Source: Humulus lupulus
Lineage: Eukaryota > Streptophyta > Magnoliopsida > Rosales > Cannabaceae
DNA: 64,000 nucleotides
Reading direction: 5' to 3'
Assembly: GCF_963169125.1 (NCBI RefSeq)
Contig: NC_084794.1
Location: forward strand, 87,961,018 to 88,025,017
Of this stretch, positions 58,110 to 64,000 are shown piece after piece. A program made the translations under genes and the position numbers. Under the pieces are notes generated by a model. That model saw only the letters and a program-made list of their open reading frames with translations, had not been told where the DNA came from and did not search any database. Positions within the stretch are counted from its first letter, which is position 1. Each line of letters opens with the position of its first letter.

Positions 58110-60598
58110 TGTAAAATCCTCCTAATCCAGGATCGTTACACTATGTACTTTAAATAGTATCAGAGTTGTTAATCAAGTCATTTGGTTATAAACGTGTAAC
58201 TAAGGTTAATGTCAAGGGTTAGGGTTAAAAATTTTGGTCAAAGAAAACATTGACTTTCCAATTAAAAGTTTAATACATACATGGGATCCCAAAATGTTAC
58301 AAATAGACGTTTAAAAGAGTATATACAAATCAAAAGTTACAACCAACCGACCTCAGCAGAAAAATAAGGGATGCAACCCTAGTTCCTCTGAGATATCCTC
58401 GGTCGTGGTGGAAGAGCAACCACATATGTACACACTGCCATTGAAGATCTCCAACTCATGGCTGGTGTAGTTTTCCTTTCCCCTTACTTGCACCACATAG
58501 CACTCATGAACCAAGGCTCAACAAGAAAACTTAAACATGTCCATGAATAGCAAAAACAGATTCTAGATACATATCTAGCCTGCCTAGCAGTAATAACCTA
58601 CTCATGCATGCATACAATTACAAATATATGATAGTTGGATCATGATGGGGCCCGCTGCGCTGAACATATGACCATAGAGTCAACCTGGGGCCCTATGCCC
58701 TAGCTATGTGACCATAGAGCCACCTGGGGCCTTGCCCTTAGCTCTGAGTAACTATCCATAGAGCTAGCCAAGTGCTTTGTTTTCCAACGACCATAGGGTC
58801 GACCAACGTAATAGTACGTCCTTGGTTGGGCCTAAGCCTCTCGACCAGCGCGCAACGCGTTATTGCCACCCTTGACTAATAAGCCAATGATTTAATCAGA
58901 CATTCAGATAAGCATACTTCAGACAATACAACTATGCAAGCATATTAATCATGGTATCTTAACCAATCAAATACAAACACAAAAATAACCACGTTCCTTA
59001 ACGGGGTCGAGCCCTACTTATGGGTCGAGCCTTACTTATACAAACAATGCAAGCAATCATTCAATAATTATCTAGACAAATAACATTCAAGCATAACCTA
59101 AATCTCATTTATTCTTAGGGGTCGAGCCTTATTCATAGTTATAATCAACAACTGGGCCAATCTCTAATCACATATATCACGTATTGGGTGCAGTTTTCTT
59201 ACCTTAGGTTTGAGTGCAATGTATATTAAGAACGACCCTTGAGCACAATCCCGGTTCTGAAACCCTAACGATAACCTAGTCACAACTAATAGAAAATCTC
59301 GACAAAATGAGCGAATAAAGGCTTCCGGATCGAGTCATAGCCTCTGGGGCGTCGAATTCTACTAACCAGGTAGTAGGATCAATCCCGAGCCCTTAGGTTT
59401 GAGTTCCCGCACTCAAAACCCTCTCGGGGCTCAAAAACCCTTTAAGCGATGTGGCTCAAAACAAAAGAGTCGCGTCCCGCCCCAAGTCAGAGAGCCCAAG
59501 GCTCTCCTCTATTTCGACATGCGCCGCGGCACACCACTACTGGTGTCGCGGCTCAAATGGAGGTTTAGCACCTCCTTCTCCTTCTTGTTCATGAGAGCCC
59601 CGGCACCTCAAGAACAGGGCTGTGACTTGACATGAAAACTCATAAATTTCCCCATTTTCTTCAAGCCAAAACCCACCAAAATCCTATCCCAACATAGCTA
59701 AATCCCCAAGGTAAAGTTCCCAATCAACTCAACACCTCAAATTACACAAAACCCAAGCCTAAACTTGGCCAAAACCTCATCAAATCCCAAAATTCAGAAC
59801 TGAGTTTCTAAACTCCAAAACTTAGCTAAAAACCAGAAAAATAGAGAGATTCAAGGCTGGAAATTGTTACCTAAATTGCCCCAAGTGATGCTAAGCTTCT
59901 CCTCAAGCAATCCCGAGCCTAGGCTAGCCTCGATTCCTCCTAGATCAAAGAACTCCCAAGGAATTTGAGTGAGTGTGTGAACGAGAGAGAGAGAGAGAGA
60001 GAGATAAAGAGTTGAACGAGTTTCCCCTTCTGTTTTTGGTGTTTGTGTGGTTTACTTAGAATCTAAGTAACCTTAAGCAAATCCCGAGGCTCGAGGTACC
60101 AAAAACGTCCCCGAGGGAAAAATGGTCAAAACCCCCAAAATTCTCTCCTAATCTTACAATCTCCAAATATATCCTCGAATATTTATTCCCGTTACTTGAT
60201 AACCTGGTAATGTACTAAATACCCAAAATACCCCTTGACTCACCCCGAGTCAGGTATTAGGTCCCGTTGTGACTTCCTCGCTAACTTGCCCCTAGGATCG
60301 ACTCATGTCGAGTAACCCAAATATACCCACATAATAATGTGGTCTCACACATATATTGCATATATGCACATATATTCCAAATATACCTGCAACGGGCCAA
60401 ATTACGAAAATTTCCCTTCTAATAAGAAACTGGTCCACATGCATGTTTAATACACCTAAACATGCATATCTAGTCATATTATAATATAAATCACATGATC
60501 ATACAATGATACACATATATATCACATAAACACATAATTTTCCATCCTGGCCCCCTAATCAAGACCCTAAGCTTCATTAGGTAATTTGGGATGTTACG
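58110..60598 (-). repeat. 3' LTR of E8 (2489 bp)
   Basis: Plus-coordinate ends TGTAAAATCC ... GGGATGTTACG; the last base should be A, so the element-strand TG start has become CG. The polypurine tract (ACTATCCCCTCC in plus coordinates) follows at 60599. It contains the intron-like module (donor 59202, acceptor changed to GCAAG near 58488), repeated GACCATAGAG motifs at 58670-58800 and a GA run near 59985-60005. Confidence 0.85.
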
Positions 60599-60635
60599 AC
60601 TATCCCCTCCTTATAGAAATTTAATCCTCGAAATT

Positions 60636-63479
60636 TTACCTGAACAGCTCGGGATACTGATTCTGCATATTTGCCTCTAGCTCCTAGGTCGCTTCCTTGA
60701 CCTTGATGTTCCTCCATAATATCTTAACTAAAGGTATAGTCTTGCTCCTCAGGACCTTGTCCTTCTTGTCTAAATTCTGAACTGGTTGCTCCTTATAGGA
60801 TAAATCTATCTCTAGTTCCAAATCCTCTTAGCTCAACACATGAGTCCCATCTGATACATATTTCCTCAGCATGGAAATATGAAATACGTTGTGCACACTA
60901 GATAGTGCAGGGGGTAAGGCCAGCCTATAGGCCACCTGACCGATCCTCTCCAGGATCTCAAATGGTCCGACAAACTTACATCTCAGCTTGCCCTTCTTCC
61001 CAAATCTGTTTACCCTTCTCAGTGGTGAAACTCTAAGGAAGACATCGTCTCCCAGTTTAAACTCCACGTCCCTTCGCTTTGGGTCTGAATAACTCTTTTG
61101 TCTACTCTGAGATGCGAGCATTCGAGCTCTAATCTTTTCAATAGCCTTAGTGGTCCTCTGAACTGCCTCAGGACCAAAATATTTCATCTCACCCATCTCA
61201 TCCCAGTAAATGGGTGATCTGCACTTCCTACCATACAACATCTCATAAGGTGCCACTCCAATAGTCAACTGGTAGCTGTTATTATAGAAAAACTCTATCA
61301 GAGGAAAATATTTACTCCAGGACCCTTCAAAGTCCAATACACATGCTCTCAGTGTGTCCTCCAGTATCTGGATAGTCCTCTCAGACTGACCATCGGTCTG
61401 AGGATAATAAGTTGTACTAAACTTCAACTTTGTACCCATCCCTCTCTATAAAATTCTCCAAAACTTGGAAGTACAGATAGGGTTCCTATCAGACACGATA
61501 GACCTCGGAGTCCCATGAAGGCGTACTATCTCTCTCACATAAAGATCTGCATACTGGTCAACTGTGTAATTCATCCTCACTGGTAGAAAGTGAGATGATT
61601 TCGTATACAGATCCATGATGACCCAGATTGAATCATGCTAGCCCACTGTACTGGGCAATCTTACCACGAAATCTATCATGATGTCCTCGCACTTCAACTC
61701 TGGGATATCTAGAGGCTGCAACAGCTTTGCAGGTCTCTGATGCTCTGCCTTGGCCTGCTTACAGGTCAAGCACTTTGCCACATACTCAGTTACATCCCTC
61801 TTCATCCCAAGCCACAATAATAAAACTTTTAAATCTTGGTACATCTTTGTGGTGCCTGAATGTAGAGAATAAAGGGTAGTATGAGATTTATCCAGAATCT
61901 CTCGTCTGATCCCAGTGTCCATCGGAACGCAAATACAATCCTTGTATCTCAATAAGCCCATGACTGACACTGTGTAGTCCTTAGCTACTCCAGGTAGAAC
62001 GTCCCTTCTAATCTTTCCCAACTGTTGGTCACTCAACTGGTTCTCCTTAATCCTCTCTAAAAGAGTAGACTGCAGGTTGATATTGGCTAACTGGCCCACC
62101 ACTAACTCAATACCTGCTCTAGTCATATCCTCAGCCAACTCCTTGGATATCTACCTAGCACTATACAACTATCCCGGACCCTCCGACTTAAGGCATCTGC
62201 TACCACGTTGGATTTTCCTGGGTGATAGAGGATCACCCAATCATAATCCTTCACCAGTTCTAATCAATATCTCTGCCTCATACTCAAATCCTTCTGAGTG
62301 AAGAAGTATTTCCAACTCTTGTGATCTGTGTATATCTCACACTTCTCACCATATAATTAGTTCCGCCACACCTCCAGTGAAAAAACCACTGATGCAAGTT
62401 CCAAATCATGTGTAGGGTACCTCTGCTCATACTCCTTCAACTAACGTGATGCATAGACAATCACCTTTTATGTCTGCATAAGGACAAAACCTAGCCATTG
62501 CCTCGAGGCGTCACAATAAACAACATACTTTTCCTGATCTGTAGGAAGACTCAAAACTGAAGCGGTGATCAGACTCTTCTTCAGTCTCTGCGAGCTATCC
62601 TCACACTTGTTTGGCCATATGAACCTTTGGTTCTTGCGTGTCAACTCTGTCAGTGGTGACACAATCTTGGAAAACCCCTCCACAAAGTGTCTGTAATAAT
62701 TTTCCAATCCCAAGAAACTTTTGATCTCTGAAGCATTCTTCGGCCTTGGAAAATCTCTGAGCGCCTCAATCTTCACTGGATCCACCATAATTCCATCATT
62801 ACTGACTATGTGATCTAAGAAAGTCACCTGTGGCAACCAGAACTTGCACTTCCTGAATTTCACATACATCTTGTGCTCTCTCAGCCTCTGATTGAGAGTA
62901 TACCAGTATATCGTTGATAAAGACGATCACAAACTGATCCAGGTAATCTTTGAACACCTTATTCACCATATCAATAAATGTTGTTGGGGCATTAGTTAGT
63001 CCAAATGACATCACCAAAAACTCATAATGTCCGTACCCTGGTGCGAAAAAATGTCTTCAGTATATCCTCCTCGGTGATCCTCAGCTGGCGATAACTAGAT
63101 CGAAGATCTATCTTGGAGAATATCGTTCTACCCTGTAATTGATCAAACAGCTCATCAATCCTTGGCAGAGGATACATGTTCTTGATAGTCAACTTGTTCA
63201 ATTCTCTATAATCAATACACATCCTCAGAGAACCATTTTTCTTTTTCACAAAGAGAATTGGTGAGCCCCATGGCGAAAAATTGGGCCTAATAAAACCCAA
63301 GTCTCGTAACTCCTATAATTGAACCTTTAGTTCCTCTGCTGGAGACATCCTATAAGGTGACCTAGACACTGACTCTTTCCCTGACCAATTCAATCACAAA
63401 CTCTATTTCCCCGTGCGAAGCTAACCCTGGCAGATCCTTTGGAAACACATCCAGAAACTCACAGACTAATCTGGTCTAT
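60636..63479 (-). pseudogene. pol: E8 pol: RT, RNase H, integrase, chromodomain
   Basis: From right to left: RT entry (LVCEFLDVFP), [18 protein letters not shown] and a catalytic box FINDILVYS where FIDDI is expected (Asp to Asn). RNase H has VYCDASRQWLG and YHPGKSN. Integrase has the zinc region (HTTLYSLHSG, CLTC) and the core with PQTDGQSERT. The C-terminal module is VGPFEILERIGQVAYR. The chromodomain end is YPELFR, with the natural stop at 60636. Small frameshifts lie near 62180, 62880 and 63040. Several stops fit C-to-T or G-to-A change; two (the LS-stop at 60828 and one near 62355) look like transversions. Confidence 0.87.
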
Positions 63480-64000
63480 TGTAACGCCCTGGATATCCAA
63501 GACCGTTACACTGTGTGTTTATAAAGTGCTAGACTTGCTAATCAAGTCATTTAATTAGAAACGTGTTATTGAAACTATAAAGGAACTAGGGTTAAAGTGT
63601 TTTGGTCTCTAAAGTCACATTTTCATTAAGAAACATTATCTGTTTACACGGGATCCCAAAAATATTAAGTTTGAAGACCGTTTACAAAAGTCATAACGTT
63701 TAGATACAACAACAAGCCATATTAAGGCAAAATAGATAGTTAATCAATCCCTGTCCTGATCCACTCCTCGACCATGGCGATCGAACATCTGTCTATGTAC
63801 ATTCAACCCCACAGCTCTCCATCTCAGGATTGGTCCAGCTTGCCTTTGCCTTTACCTGCACCACGTAGCACCCGTGAGCCAAGGCCCAGCAAGAAAACAC
63901 GACAACAGAGCATAAGCAATCAACAGACAAATTAATATCACATAACACATCCCATGTTCTCAACCATATAACCATTCAGTATAATCAAGTATTCAACATA
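63480..64000 (-). repeat. E9: start of a chromovirus-like LTR, runs off the right edge
   Basis: TGTAACGCCCTGGATATCC at 63480 interrupts the E8 frame. The 520 bases match, in reverse, the 3' end of the E4 LTR, including GGGATCCC and the acceptor-like block ACCTGCACCACGTAGCACCC near 63855. Orientation is therefore minus. Only LTR sequence is visible, so it may be a full element or a solo LTR. The likely target copy is TCTAT at 63475-63479. Confidence 0.8.

Larger units (their letters stand above)
58110..63479 (-). mobile_element. E8: chromovirus-like retrotransposon, 3' part
   Basis: In plus coordinates: 3' LTR (58110-60598), polypurine tract, chromodomain, integrase, RNase H, RT and the start of the RT entry region, cut at 63479 by the E9 LTR. 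Gag and the 5' LTR are beyond the right edge. It is inserted in the 3' LTR of E6. Confidence 0.87.

Noticed and set aside
59985..60005. GA/CT microsatellites (also near 23370, 32620, 52310)
   Set aside because: They are short simple repeats at comparable places in several LTRs, probably part of pyrimidine-patch promoters; alone they carry no further information.

Overview
The window is plant nuclear heterochromatin made almost entirely of nested LTR retrotransposons of the Ty3/gypsy superfamily. Two lineages are present. One is chromovirus-like (Tekay/Del type: tRNA-iMet primer site TGGTATCAGAGC, gag with a CCHC knuckle, PR-RT-RH-INT, C-terminal chromodomain, LTRs of 1.9-2.5 kb with TGTAAC...GTTACA-type ends). 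The other is Tat-like (a second, archaeal-type RNase H before integrase, a polypurine tract of the form TTGGGGGACAAA, an antisense extra ORF downstream of pol). I see no cellular gene, tRNA or rRNA. The lineages and promoter style point to a TE-rich angiosperm, probably a eudicot; the species cannot be fixed from sequence alone.

I label the elements E1-E9 and the solo LTRs S1-S3. Left arm: E1 (chromovirus, minus, 1-5858, cut by the window edge) lies in the RNase H of E2 (Tat, minus, 5859-11231). E2 lies in the 5' LTR of E3 (chromovirus, plus, 11232-19116). E3 lies in pol of E4 (chromovirus, plus, 19117-25156). E4 lies near the gag start of E6 (Tat, plus). E4 also carries S1 (20281-22260, TSD CTACG).

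Right arm: E6 resumes at 25157-30944 (gag, PR, RT, RH, most of INT). It is interrupted by E7 (chromovirus, minus, 30945-52962), which contains S2 (35963-37491) and the complete E5 (plus, 38037-49355, TSD TAGTG on both sides). The 5' LTR of E5 holds S3 (39965-41128, TSD GCTTG). E6 then continues with the INT C-terminus (to 53306), a repeat-rich spacer, an antisense intron-containing ORF (54629 to about 57090), a polypurine tract and the first 52 bp of its 3' LTR (58058). There E8 (chromovirus, minus, 58110 onward) is inserted, and E8 is split at 63480 by the LTR of E9 (minus, leaves the window on the right).

The youngest element, E1, has an uninterrupted gag-pol frame over all 930 codons visible, plus an unrecognised intact 160-aa ORF between its 5' LTR and gag. 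E2, E4 and E5 keep their reading frame, but 26 in-frame stops, each explainable by one C-to-T or G-to-A change, break it, as expected for methylated silenced copies. E3 and E7 have internal regions far more decayed than their LTR pairs suggest, so they may have been mobilised in trans as already defective elements. A pair of short blocks resembling an intron's two ends recurs in the LTRs of all the chromovirus families and encloses family-specific repeats.
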